NCBI RefSeq assembly: GCF_030295385.1
Contig: NZ_AP027079.1
Location: 744,001 to 808,000 of the forward strand
Direction: 5' to 3'
Source: Geothrix oryzae
GTDB taxonomy: Bacteria; Acidobacteriota; Holophagae; Holophagales; Holophagaceae
DNA: 64,000 nt
The position numbers and the translations under genes are program-made. The notes below the pieces were generated by a model. The model searched no databases. It had not been told where the DNA came from and saw only the letters and a list, made by a program, of their open reading frames with translations. This document shows, one piece after another, positions 45,183 to 54,477 of this stretch. Every line of letters begins with the position of its first letter. The stretch's first letter is position 1.

Positions 45183-46219
45183 AAGTGATGACGACTTCAG
45201 CGACCTGGCCCGCCCTGGCCGCGGCCGGTGCCCTGATGGCCACCCTGGCCTGCGGCCGACAGGAGGCCCGGCCCCAGGCGAAGGCGCTGCCGAAGGTGGC
45301 CGTGTCCCTGGCGGCCCCCTCCCAGACGGAGGGCGGCAGCTGGGTGGCGGCCACGCTGCAAGCCACGCGGACGGCCACGCTGTCGACGCGCATGGCCGCC
45401 CAGGTCCGGCGGACCCCGGTCCAGGAGGGCCAGCGCGTGGCGGCCGGGACGCTGCTGGTGGTGCTGAGCGATGACGACCTGCAGGCCCAGCTCCGGGCCG
45501 CGGAGACCGGTTTCGGCACTGTGGAGGCCCACCACCGGCGCATCCAGGCCCTCTTCGCCCAGAAGGCCAGCACGGCCTCCGAAGTCGAGCAGGCCCAGGC
45601 CCAGCTGGCCCAGGCCCGGGCCGGCGTGGCCGCGATCAAGGCCAACCTCGCCTACACGCAGATCCGCGCGCCCTTCGCGGGGGTGGTGCAGGCCCGCAGG
45701 GTCAGCGAAGGCGACTTCGTGGCCCCGGGCACCCCGCTGGTGGAACTCGTCGGCGAAGGGGAGCAGGAGCTGGAGGCCACCCTGGCCGAGGCCGAGGCCA
45801 AGGCCCTGAAGCTGGGAACGAAGCTCCGGTTCGAGTCCGAAGGGACGGCCGGGGAGGCCCAGATCACGGCCCTGGCGCCGGGCGGCGACGCCTTCAGCCA
45901 CAAGGGCACCTTGCGTGCGCGGGTGCTCTCCCCCAAGGGGCTGCGCCAGGGGTCCTTCGCGCGCCTGCTCGTTCCCGGCATCAAGACCGAGGGGCTGAGT
46001 GTGCCACGCAGCGCCCTGGTGCTGCGGGGAGAGCTCACGGGCGTCTTCGTCGCCAGGGAGGGCCATGCGGAGCTGCGCTGGCTGAGCCTGGGCGAGGGCG
46101 CGGGTGACACCCTGCCCGTGCGCGCGGGCCTGAAGGCCGGCGAGGCGGTCATCGACCGCCCCGGCAGCCTGCAGGATGGCCAACCCATCGAGATCGCCGG
46201 GGTGCCGCATGTCCGCTGA
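45179..46219 (+). CDS. RND efflux adaptor, lipoprotein (HlyD family)
   Basis: This 346-residue protein has a lipobox (ATLACG, Cys25), then a first lipoyl half (RMAAQVRRTPVQEGQRV). A coiled-coil hairpin with FAQKASTASEVEQAQAQL is followed by a second lipoyl half (IRAPFAGVVQARRVSEGDFV) and a beta-barrel. The ATG lies in an ATGA overlap with the TolC-type gene. Its 3' end overlaps the pump gene by 11 bases. Tight coupling indicates fixed stoichiometry. Confidence 0.92.
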   Translation: MKVMTTSATWPALAAAGALMATLACGRQEARPQAKALPKVAVSLAAPSQTEGGSWVAATLQATRTATLSTRMAAQVRRTPVQEGQRVAAGTLLVVLSDDDLQAQLRAAETGFGTVEAHHRRIQALFAQKASTASEVEQAQAQLAQARAGVAAIKANLAYTQIRAPFAGVVQARRVSEGDFVAPGTPLVELVGEGEQELEATLAEAEAKALKLGTKLRFESEGTAGEAQITALAPGGDAFSHKGTLRARVLSPKGLRQGSFARLLVPGIKTEGLSVPRSALVLRGELTGVFVAREGHAELRWLSLGEGAGDTLPVRAGLKAGEAVIDRPGSLQDGQPIEIAGVPHVR

Positions 46220-49200
46220 CCTGCAATTGGGCCTCGCCGGCAGGCTCGCCAAGGGCTTCCTGCGCAGCAAGCTGACGCCGCTGCTCGTCCTGGCCTCGCT
46301 GCTGCTGGGCCTCCTCGCCGTCTGGCTCACGCCCCGGGAAGAAGAACCCCAGATCGTCGTGCCCATGGTGGATCTCTATGTGCCGTATCCCGGGGCGAGC
46401 CCCAAGGAGGTCGAAAGCCAAGTTTCCACGCCCCTGGAGCGCCGTCTCTGGGGCATCCCCGGCGTGGAGTACCTCTACAGCGTGAGCCGGCCCGGTTTGG
46501 CGGTGCTCACGGTGCGCTTCAAGGTGAACGAGCCCCAGGAGCCGAGCCTGGTGAAGGTGCACCAGGAGCTGGCGGCGAACCCGCAGCTGCTGCCGCCGGG
46601 GGCGCTGAAGCCCATCGTGAAGCTGCAGACCATCGACGATGTGCCCTTCCTGGTGCTGACCCTCCACGGGCCGGACCAGACGCCCGGCGGCCTCCGAAAG
46701 CTGGCGGAGGTGCTGGGGCAGGAGCTGTCCGCCGTGCCCGACACGGCCCAGGTGAAGGTGGTGGGTGGCGCCCGCCGCATGGTGCGCGTGGAGCCGGATC
46801 CGGACCGCCTGCGGTCCCTCGGGTTCTCCCTGGGCGACCTGCAGCCGGCCCTCCAGTCTGCCGAGGCCCAGCTTTCCGCCGGGGCCCTGGTCGACCGCGG
46901 CCGCCGCACGGAAGTCGAGGCCACGGGCTTCGTCCTCCAGGCCGCCGAGCTGAATCGGCTGGTGGTGGGCGTCCGCAACCAGAAACCCATCTATCTCGGC
47001 GAAGTGGCCCGCATCGTGGACGCCCCGGAACCCGAACCTCCCGTGACGCTCTTCGCCGGCGGCGGCGTCCAGGGCTTCGAGCCCGCGGTGAGCGTCGCCC
47101 TCTCCAAGCGCGCGGGCACCAACGCCACGGCCCTGGCCGAGCGCGTGTTGGCCAAGGTGGAGGCCCTCCGGGGAGGCCTCATCCCCAAGGAGGTCTCGGT
47201 CACGGTGACCCGCAACTACGGCGAGACCGCCGGCGACAAATCCAACGAGCTGATCGAGCACCTCCTCATCGCCACCCTCAGCGTCATCGCCCTGATCCTG
47301 CTGACCATGGGCTGGCGCAGCGCCGTCGTGGTGGGCGTGGCCGTGCCCGTGACGCTGGCCCTGACCCTGCTCATCACCTACCTGTTCGGCTACACGCTGA
47401 ACCGGGTCACCCTGTTCGCGTTGATCTTCTCCATCGGCATCCTGGTGGACGACGCCATCGTGGTGGTGGAGAACATCCACCGGCACATGCACCTTCCGGG
47501 CCAGAAGAAGAGCTTCGCCCGCATGGTGGTGGAGGCCGTGGACGAGGTGGGCAACCCCACCATCCTGGCCACCTTCGCGGTCATCGCCGCCATCCTGCCC
47601 ATGGCCTTCGTGCGGGGCCTCATGGGCCCCTACATGCGGCCCATCCCCGTGGGCGCCAGCCTGGCGATGCTGTTCAGTCTGGTCATCGCCTTCGTCATCA
47701 GCCCCTGGGCCAGCCTGATCGTGTTCCGCCAGGAGGCGCACCTGCCCGAGACGGACTCCTCGGGCCTGCATCCGGGCGGCCCCGAGACGGCCTCGCCGGA
47801 ACCCGACCACGCCGGACCCGACGAGGTGCCCGAGACGCGCTTCACCCGGCTCTACCGGACCGTGATGCACGCCCTCCTGACGCGCCCCAGGGTGCGATGG
47901 GCCTTCTTCGGCGGTGTCGCTCTCCTGCTGCTGGGCGCCATGTCCCTGGTGGGCACGGGGGTGGTGAAGGTGAAGATGCTGCCCTTCGACAACAAGTCGG
48001 AGTTCATGGTCCAGCTGGACCTGCCGGCCGGAACGCCGAAGGAGGACGCCCTCGCCGTGGGCCAGGATGTCGCCCGGCGGCTGCTCAAGGATCCCACCGT
48101 CAAGGATGTCCAGGTCTATGCGGGCGAGGCGGCGCCCTTCACCTTCGTGGGCATGGTCCGCCACAGCTTCCTGCGGCAGGCCGCGGAGATGGTGGACCTG
48201 CAGGTGAACCTCGTGCCCAAGCAGGACCGCAAGGAGCAGAGCCACGCCATCGTGGTGCGCCTGCGCCCCGAGCTGGAGAAGATCTCCGGGCCCGCCGGCG
48301 CCCGCATGAAACTGGTGGAGATCCCGCCCGGTCCGCCGGTCATGGACACCATCGTGGCCGAGATCTACGGCCCCACCGAGGCCGAGCGCACGCGGCTCTC
48401 CGGGGAAGTGCTTGCGGCCTTCAAGAGCGTGGACGGCATCGTGGATGTGGATTCGACGCTGAATCCCACGGGCCCCAAAGTGAGCCTGGTCCTGGACCGG
48501 GAGAAGGCCGCGCTGCATGGCGTCGCCCCGGCCCAGGTGGTGCAGACCCTCGCCATGGCAGGATATGGCTATCAGGCCGGCGCCTTCCATGTGCTGCGGG
48601 GCTCGAGCCAGGTGCCCGTGGTGCTCCAGCTGGCCCCGGAGAAGCGCCGGCACCTGGACCAGCTGCTGCAGCTCACGGTGCCCGGCGCCCGGGGGCCTGT
48701 GTCCGTGCGGGAACTCGTGACGGTGAAGGAGGGGACGGAAGAGGCCACGCTGCACCACAAGAACCTGATGCCCGTGACCTATGTCTTCTCGGACCTGGCG
48801 GGGACCATCGAAAGCCCCGTCTATGCCCTGGCCGCGCTGAACAAGAAGATCGACGCCATGAAGGGCACCGGCGGCGGTCCGGTCCCGAGGCTGGGCCTGG
48901 CCCATCCCGAGAACACGGAATCGCTGTCGCTGAAGTGGGATGGGGAGTGGCACATCACCCTGGAAGTCTTCCGGGACCTCGGCCTGGCGTTCGCCGCCGT
49001 GCTGGTGCTGATCTTCGTGCTGGTGGTGGGCTGGTTCGAGAGCTTCCAGATCCCCTGGGTGATCCTGGTGCCGATTCCGCTCTCCCTCATCGGCATCATC
49101 CCCGCCCATGGGCTGATGGGGGCCTTCTTCACGGCCACCAGCATGATCGGCTTCATCGCCGGAGCCGGCATCATCGTCCGCAACAGCATCATCCTCGTGG

Positions 49201-49499
49201 ATTTCATCGAGTTGAAGCTGAGGGAGGGCATGTCGCTGGAATCCGCCGTGGAGGAGGCGGGCGTGGTGCGCTTCCGCCCCATGCTGCTGACCGCCTCCGC
49301 CGTGCTGGTGGGCAGCGCCGTCATGCTGGCGGATCCCATCTTCCAAGGACTCGCCATCAGCCTCATGGCCGGTGAAGTGGCCGCGACGCTGCTCTCCCGC
49401 ATCGCCGTGCCCGTCCTCTACTACCTCGTGGCCCGCCGGGGCCACGCGGCCAACCTGCAACGCCAGGGCGTGCTGAACGCCCCCCAGGAGCCCTCATGA
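46209..49499 (+). CDS. RND efflux transporter permease
   Basis: This 1096-residue pump has 12 predicted helices. TM1 is followed by TPREEEPQIVVPMVD and YPGASPKEVESQV. TM4 has GILVDDAIVVVENI with the acidic pair kept. In TM10 the lysine usual in AcrB-type pumps is Arg (IIVRNSIILVDF). The linker between the two halves is unusually Glu/Asp/Pro-rich (PETDSSGLHPGGPE). It overlaps the adaptor by 11 bases and the DUF2892 gene by four. Substrate unknown. Confidence 0.93.
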   Translation: MSADLQLGLAGRLAKGFLRSKLTPLLVLASLLLGLLAVWLTPREEEPQIVVPMVDLYVPYPGASPKEVESQVSTPLERRLWGIPGVEYLYSVSRPGLAVLTVRFKVNEPQEPSLVKVHQELAANPQLLPPGALKPIVKLQTIDDVPFLVLTLHGPDQTPGGLRKLAEVLGQELSAVPDTAQVKVVGGARRMVRVEPDPDRLRSLGFSLGDLQPALQSAEAQLSAGALVDRGRRTEVEATGFVLQAAELNRLVVGVRNQKPIYLGEVARIVDAPEPEPPVTLFAGGGVQGFEPAVSVALSKRAGTNATALAERVLAKVEALRGGLIPKEVSVTVTRNYGETAGDKSNELIEHLLIATLSVIALILLTMGWRSAVVVGVAVPVTLALTLLITYLFGYTLNRVTLFALIFSIGILVDDAIVVVENIHRHMHLPGQKKSFARMVVEAVDEVGNPTILATFAVIAAILPMAFVRGLMGPYMRPIPVGASLAMLFSLVIAFVISPWASLIVFRQEAHLPETDSSGLHPGGPETASPEPDHAGPDEVPETRFTRLYRTVMHALLTRPRVRWAFFGGVALLLLGAMSLVGTGVVKVKMLPFDNKSEFMVQLDLPAGTPKEDALAVGQDVARRLLKDPTVKDVQVYAGEAAPFTFVGMVRHSFLRQAAEMVDLQVNLVPKQDRKEQSHAIVVRLRPELEKISGPAGARMKLVEIPPGPPVMDTIVAEIYGPTEAERTRLSGEVLAAFKSVDGIVDVDSTLNPTGPKVSLVLDREKAALHGVAPAQVVQTLAMAGYGYQAGAFHVLRGSSQVPVVLQLAPEKRRHLDQLLQLTVPGARGPVSVRELVTVKEGTEEATLHHKNLMPVTYVFSDLAGTIESPVYALAALNKKIDAMKGTGGGPVPRLGLAHPENTESLSLKWDGEWHITLEVFRDLGLAFAAVLVLIFVLVVGWFESFQIPWVILVPIPLSLIGIIPAHGLMGAFFTATSMIGFIAGAGIIVRNSIILVDFIELKLREGMSLESAVEEAGVVRFRPMLLTASAVLVGSAVMLADPIFQGLAISLMAGEVAATLLSRIAVPVLYYLVARRGHAANLQRQGVLNAPQEPS

Positions 49500-49708
49500 C
49501 CGTCGACCGCATCGTCCATACCGTGGCTGGGACCTTCATCCTGCTGAGCCTGGCCCTCGCCCGCTTCCACCATCCCAACTGGATCTGGTTCACCGTCTTC
49601 GTGGGCGCCAACCTGCTCCAGAGCGGCCTCACCAACTGGTGCCTGATGTCCACGATCCTGCGCAAGCTGGGCGTCCCCGAAGGCGCGGGCGTGGGATGCT
49701 CCCGGTGA
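49496..49708 (+). CDS. DUF2892-type small membrane protein
   Basis: This 70-residue protein has two hydrophobic helices, the opening MTVDRIVHTVAGTFIL and a later NLLQSGLTNWCLMSTILRKLGV. This pattern is the small membrane domain found alone or fused to rhodanese (as in YgaP). The Cys in NWCLM is at the family's conserved cysteine. ATGA overlap with the pump gene; it overlaps the next gene by 13 bases. Confidence 0.88.
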   Translation: MTVDRIVHTVAGTFILLSLALARFHHPNWIWFTVFVGANLLQSGLTNWCLMSTILRKLGVPEGAGVGCSR

Positions 49709-49878
49709 AGGCGACCGCCCTTCGCCTCGCCCTGGGGCTCCTGGTGGGCGGTGCCCTCGGCTATGGCTGGCACCGCCTGGTGGGCTGCAGCACGGGCGCC
49801 TGTCCCCTGACGGCCACGCCTCTGCGGGGCATCAGCTATGGCGCCGTCCTGGGCCTGATCTGGGCCCTGGCGAAGTAG
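49696..49878 (+). CDS. DUF6132-type small membrane protein
   Basis: This 60-residue protein has two hydrophobic helices around a conserved-looking HRLVGCSTGACPLTA loop with two Cys, as in the DUF6132 group. The ATG at 49696 lies inside the DUF2892 gene. Small Cys-containing membrane proteins of this kind accompany rhodanese and sulfur-transfer genes in other genomes as I recall; a function is not established. Confidence 0.75.
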   Translation: MLPVKATALRLALGLLVGGALGYGWHRLVGCSTGACPLTATPLRGISYGAVLGLIWALAK

Positions 49879-49929
49879 GCCCGGGGCCATTTCCTGCAAC
49901 CTTCCTCTGAAGCCTCGCCTGGAGCGGCC

Positions 49930-50289
49930 ATGTCCCTGATCCTGGAGTACTGGATCTACCTGATCCCCCTGATCGCCGTGGGCTATTTCCTGTGGAGCCG
50001 CCGGTCCATGCCTGCCACGGAGGTGAAGGCCCTGCTGGAACGCGGCGCCCAGGTGGTGGATGTCCGCACCACGGCCGAATTCAAGGGCCAGGCCCATCCC
50101 CGCGCGATCAACATCCCCCTGGATCAGCTGGAGGCGCGGGCCATGGAACTGGATCGGACCAGGCCCGTCCTGGTCTGCTGCGAGACCGGCAGCCGCAGCG
50201 GATTCGGAGTGTCCGTCCTGAAGCGCGCCGGGTTCGCGGAAGTCGCCAACCTGGGCTCCTGGCGCCGCATCCGCACGCTGCTCGACTGA
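49930..50289 (+). CDS. Membrane-anchored rhodanese-domain protein
   Basis: This 119-residue protein has an N-terminal transmembrane helix (about 5-22). A single rhodanese domain follows, with DVRTTAEFKGQAHPRAINIPL and the active-site loop CCETGSRS (Cys84 in the C-x-x-G-x-R position). It probably carries a cysteine persulfide and transfers sulfane sulfur. Together with the DUF2892 gene it looks like a split version of YgaP-type proteins. OsmC follows after 19 bases. Confidence 0.92.
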   Translation: MSLILEYWIYLIPLIAVGYFLWSRRSMPATEVKALLERGAQVVDVRTTAEFKGQAHPRAINIPLDQLEARAMELDRTRPVLVCCETGSRSGFGVSVLKRAGFAEVANLGSWRRIRTLLD

Positions 50290-50308
50290 AACCTGAGGAG
50301 GCATCAAG

Positions 50309-50740
50309 TTGACTTTGACCACTTCTGTGACCTGGGAATCCGGCCTTGCCTTCGCGGTGGAGCAGGATGGCCACCGCTACCGCATCGACGCCAGCCCCGA
50401 AGCCGGGGGCCGGGACCTGGGACCCCGCCCCAAGGCCCTCCTGCTCTCGGGCCTGGGCGGCTGTACCGGAATCGATGTGGTGAGTATTCTGGACAAAATG
50501 CGCGTCCCGATCGACGGACTCGAGATCCAGGTGAGCGCCGAATCGCGCGATGAGCACCCGAGGATCTTCACGGGCATCCATGTGCGCTACCTCTTCAGGG
50601 GCAGGAACCTTCCCCTGGACAAGCTCGAACGGGCCGTGAAGCTGTCCGAAGATACCTACTGCGGCGTGTCCGCCATGCTCCGGCCGGCCGTGCCGATCAC
50701 CTCGGAAATCGTGGTCGAGGATCCCCACGATCTGAAATAG
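50309..50740 (+). CDS. OsmC-family thiol peroxidase
   Basis: This 143-residue protein has both OsmC/Ohr-type redox cysteines: Cys52 in GLGGCTGIDVVSIL and Cys118 in SEDTYCGVSAML. Family members reduce organic hydroperoxides; some act on persulfides. The start codon is TTG, set by GAGGAGG seven bases upstream; no ATG occurs before the conserved region. Its place between a rhodanese and cytochrome bd suggests detoxification. Confidence 0.92.
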   Translation: MTLTTSVTWESGLAFAVEQDGHRYRIDASPEAGGRDLGPRPKALLLSGLGGCTGIDVVSILDKMRVPIDGLEIQVSAESRDEHPRIFTGIHVRYLFRGRNLPLDKLERAVKLSEDTYCGVSAMLRPAVPITSEIVVEDPHDLK

Positions 50741-50835
50741 AACCGGATTGTTGCGCTCAAGGTCCCCTTCGATCGTGGGATACTGGCCGCGTTTCAGCAC
50801 TCGATGCACCGCAGGCCGGTACGACGGGAGGGACC

Positions 50836-52170
50836 ATGGGCGATCCGCTTTTCTGGCACAGGCTTCAGTTCGGGTTCACGGCGACCTACCACTACCTGTT
50901 CCCTCAGCTGACGATGGGACTGGCGCTGGTCATCGTCGTGCTGAAGGCCATGGGCCTGAGGACGGGGGAGGCCCGCTACAACGATGCGGCGCGCTTCTGG
51001 ATCCGCATCTTCGGCATCAACTTCGCCGTGGGCGTGGTGACCGGGATCCCTCTGGAGTTCCAGTTCGGCACCAACTGGGCGAAGTTCTCGCGCCTGTCCG
51101 GCGGCATCATCGGCCAGACCCTGGGCATGGAGGGCATGTTCGCCTTCTTCCTCGAGAGCAGCTTCCTCGGGATGCTGATCTGGGGCGAGAAGAAGCTGTC
51201 GCCCAAGGGCCACTTCGGCGCGGCGCTGGCGCTGTGGATCGGCAGCTGGCTGTCGGGCTACTTCATCATCGCCACCAACGCCTTCATGCAGCATCCCGTG
51301 GGCTACACCGTGGCCGCGGACGGCACCCTGCAGCTCACCAGCTTCTGGGCCTTCCTGCTGAATCCGTGGGCCCTGGGCCAGTACGCGCACAACATGATCG
51401 CCGCCGTGGTGACGGGCTCCTTCGTGGTGGCCGCCATCGGGGCCTTCTGGACCCTCAAGGGCATCCATCCGGAGCAGGCGAAGCTGAACCTGCGGGTGGG
51501 CACCATCATGGGCCTGATCTTCAGCGTCCTGGTGGCCTTCCCCACCGGGGACATCCAGGGCAAGCTCGTGGCCAAGTACCAGCCGATTTCCCTCGCGGCC
51601 ATGGAGGGGCGCTTTGAAAGCGGGCCCCGCGCGAACCTCACCCTGGTGGGCCAGCCGGATGTCGCCCGGCGGAGGATCGAGAATCCGATCCAGGTGCCCG
51701 CCATGTTGAGCTTCATCGCCTACGGGAGCTTCTCGAGCGATGTGAAGGGCCTGCTGGAATTCCCCGAGGACCAGTGGCCGCAGAACATCGAGCTGCTCTA
51801 CTACAGCTTCCACATCATGGCGGGCCTGGGCACGATCATGATCGCCCTCATGGGACTCGCCGCCCTGCTGCTCTGGAAGGGGCGCCTGGACACGGCCCGG
51901 CCCATGCTGTGGGTCCTGATGCTGGCCTTCCCCTTCCCCTACATCGCCACCACTGCGGGCTGGGCCGTGGCCGAATTCGGCCGCCAGCCCTGGCTCATCT
52001 ACGGCGTCCTGCGCACCGTCCACGGCGCCTCCCCCACGGTGAACGCCGGCCATACGGCCTTCACCACCCTGGGCTTCGCCGGGATCTTCGTGGTGCTGAG
52101 CGTGCTCTGGCTCTTCCTGATCGGCCGGGAAATCTCCCACGGCCCCGTCTCCCACACCTCGAAGGCCTAG
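50836..52170 (+). CDS. cydA: Cytochrome bd oxidase subunit I
   Basis: This 444-residue inner-membrane quinol oxidase subunit carries the hemes. His19 (YHYLFPQLTMG) is the expected heme ligand, with the quinol-site and conserved GRQPW motif near residue 390. The Q-loop is short compared with the E. coli L form, as in CioA-type enzymes. It reduces O2 with high affinity; bd oxidases are generally tolerant of sulfide and NO. GGGAGG precedes the ATG after a 95-base gap from osmC that may hold its own promoter. Confidence 0.96.
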   Translation: MGDPLFWHRLQFGFTATYHYLFPQLTMGLALVIVVLKAMGLRTGEARYNDAARFWIRIFGINFAVGVVTGIPLEFQFGTNWAKFSRLSGGIIGQTLGMEGMFAFFLESSFLGMLIWGEKKLSPKGHFGAALALWIGSWLSGYFIIATNAFMQHPVGYTVAADGTLQLTSFWAFLLNPWALGQYAHNMIAAVVTGSFVVAAIGAFWTLKGIHPEQAKLNLRVGTIMGLIFSVLVAFPTGDIQGKLVAKYQPISLAAMEGRFESGPRANLTLVGQPDVARRRIENPIQVPAMLSFIAYGSFSSDVKGLLEFPEDQWPQNIELLYYSFHIMAGLGTIMIALMGLAALLLWKGRLDTARPMLWVLMLAFPFPYIATTAGWAVAEFGRQPWLIYGVLRTVHGASPTVNAGHTAFTTLGFAGIFVVLSVLWLFLIGREISHGPVSHTSKA

Positions 52171-52179
52171 GAGGCTGCC

Positions 52180-53226
<1,047 letters not shown>

Positions 53227-53231
53227 CCCGC

Positions 53232-53780
53232 TCAGGCGTGGCTGGCCCGGTGCCAGCGCCAGGTCAGCCACACCCAGCAGGCAGCCATGCCCAGCCAACC
53301 GACGACGCGGAGGCCCTGGGCGAGGGCGGCGTCCTGGGCCAGCAGGCCCCAGCGGCCGAGGAGATCGGCCCAGTCGTGCTCGCCACCGCCCACCAGGGGA
53401 AGGACCTGGGCCCGCGCATCGGCCACATAGCGGGCAATGTTCAACAGGTTCTCAAACCCCCAGATGCCCGCTGCGGCCGTTCCGGGGGCCTCGCGCCGGA
53501 GCCAGAAGGATCCCATCACCAGCAGGGGCACGAGCAGCTGCAGGAGGGTGCCCCCCAGGATGGTCAGGGGCTCCCAGCCGAGGATTCCGAAGAGGGGATG
53601 CCCGGCTTCGTGGAAGACCAGGTTCACACCGTCGAGCAGGGGGATCCAGCCGGGCTCGGATTGCAGCGCTACGAGGCTGAGCAGGCCCAGGCCCGCGGTC
53701 ACGCCCGCCATGGCCCCGGTGCCGACGGGCTGCCAGTCGGTTTCCCAGGCCTCCTGGAGGGGGCCGGGCAGGAGGGTCAC
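53232..53780 (-). CDS. Integral membrane protein with a zinc-protease-like HEAGH motif
   Basis: This 182-residue protein has four or five hydrophobic segments. The motif VFHEAGHPLFGILG (HExxH) lies at about 56-69, reminiscent of M50-type or related membrane metallopeptidases. A second motif that would supply the third zinc ligand is not obvious. The GTG start overlaps the cmk stop by four bases (GTGA). Proteolysis is inference; it could be a membrane protein with an incidental HExxH. Confidence 0.6.
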   Translation of the reverse strand: MTLLPGPLQEAWETDWQPVGTGAMAGVTAGLGLLSLVALQSEPGWIPLLDGVNLVFHEAGHPLFGILGWEPLTILGGTLLQLLVPLLVMGSFWLRREAPGTAAAGIWGFENLLNIARYVADARAQVLPLVGGGEHDWADLLGRWGLLAQDAALAQGLRVVGWLGMAACWVWLTWRWHRASHA

Positions 53781-54442
53781 GGGTGGGCCTGGTGCCGCGC
53801 CACGATCCAGTCCACGACCTGATCGAGGGTGAGGTCACTGGAATCCAGCTCCACGGCGTCCTCGGCGGGGCGCAGGGGTGCGACGGCGCGGGTGCTGTCG
53901 GCCTCGTCGCGGCGGCGCTGATCGGCGAGCACCTCTTCGAATACGGCCCCCTGGCCCTTGGCCTGGAGCTCCAGGAAGCGCCGGCGGGCCCGGGCCTCGG
54001 GGCTGGCGGTGAGGAACACCTTGCAGCAGGCCTGGGGGAAGACGACCGTGCCGATGTCGCGGCCGTCCACCACCCAGTGGCCGGTGGCGCCGATGCGGCG
54101 CTGCTGGTCCACCAGTACCTCGCGCACGCGCGCGTCCGCGCTCACGGGCGTGACGCGCCGAGTGACCTCCTGGCTGCGGATGGCCTCGCTGACATCTTCG
54201 CCGGCCAGGAAGATTCGCGTCCCCTCCTGAGTAAGGGCCAGGCCCGCCAGCACGCGCTCGAGGTCCTCGCGGGCCTCCAGGGCCAGCCCCGCCCGGTGGA
54301 TGGCCAGGGCGGCAGCCCGGTACATGGCCCCGGTATCGAGGTACTGCCACCCCAGGCGCGAGGCGACCCGCCGGGCAGTGGTGGATTTCCCCACGCCCGA
54401 CGGGCCGTCGATGGCGATCAGTGGAAGGGCGGAAGCGGTCAT
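53777..54442 (-). CDS. cmk: Cytidylate kinase
   Basis: This 221-residue protein phosphorylates CMP and dCMP. It has the Walker A motif GPSGVGKSTTARRVA, LDTGAMYRAAAL, a helical insert, WVVDGRDIGTVVFP and a lid region ARARRRFLEL. The length is normal. The ATG at 54442 is preferred; a longer upstream frame gives no homologous sequence. It lies 35 bases downstream of the hexaheme cytochrome gene and is translationally coupled to the HEAGH gene. Confidence 0.95.
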   Translation of the reverse strand: MTASALPLIAIDGPSGVGKSTTARRVASRLGWQYLDTGAMYRAAALAIHRAGLALEAREDLERVLAGLALTQEGTRIFLAGEDVSEAIRSQEVTRRVTPVSADARVREVLVDQQRRIGATGHWVVDGRDIGTVVFPQACCKVFLTASPEARARRRFLELQAKGQGAVFEEVLADQRRRDEADSTRAVAPLRPAEDAVELDSSDLTLDQVVDWIVARHQAHP

Positions 54443-54477
54443 GCCTTCATTCTGGGGGACCGTTTCCGCCCTTGCCA

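Noticed and set aside
46149-49460. A 1103-codon minus-strand frame opposite the second RND pump
   Set aside because: Antisense shadow of an intact pump. Its His/Gly/Asp-rich translation has no family resemblance.
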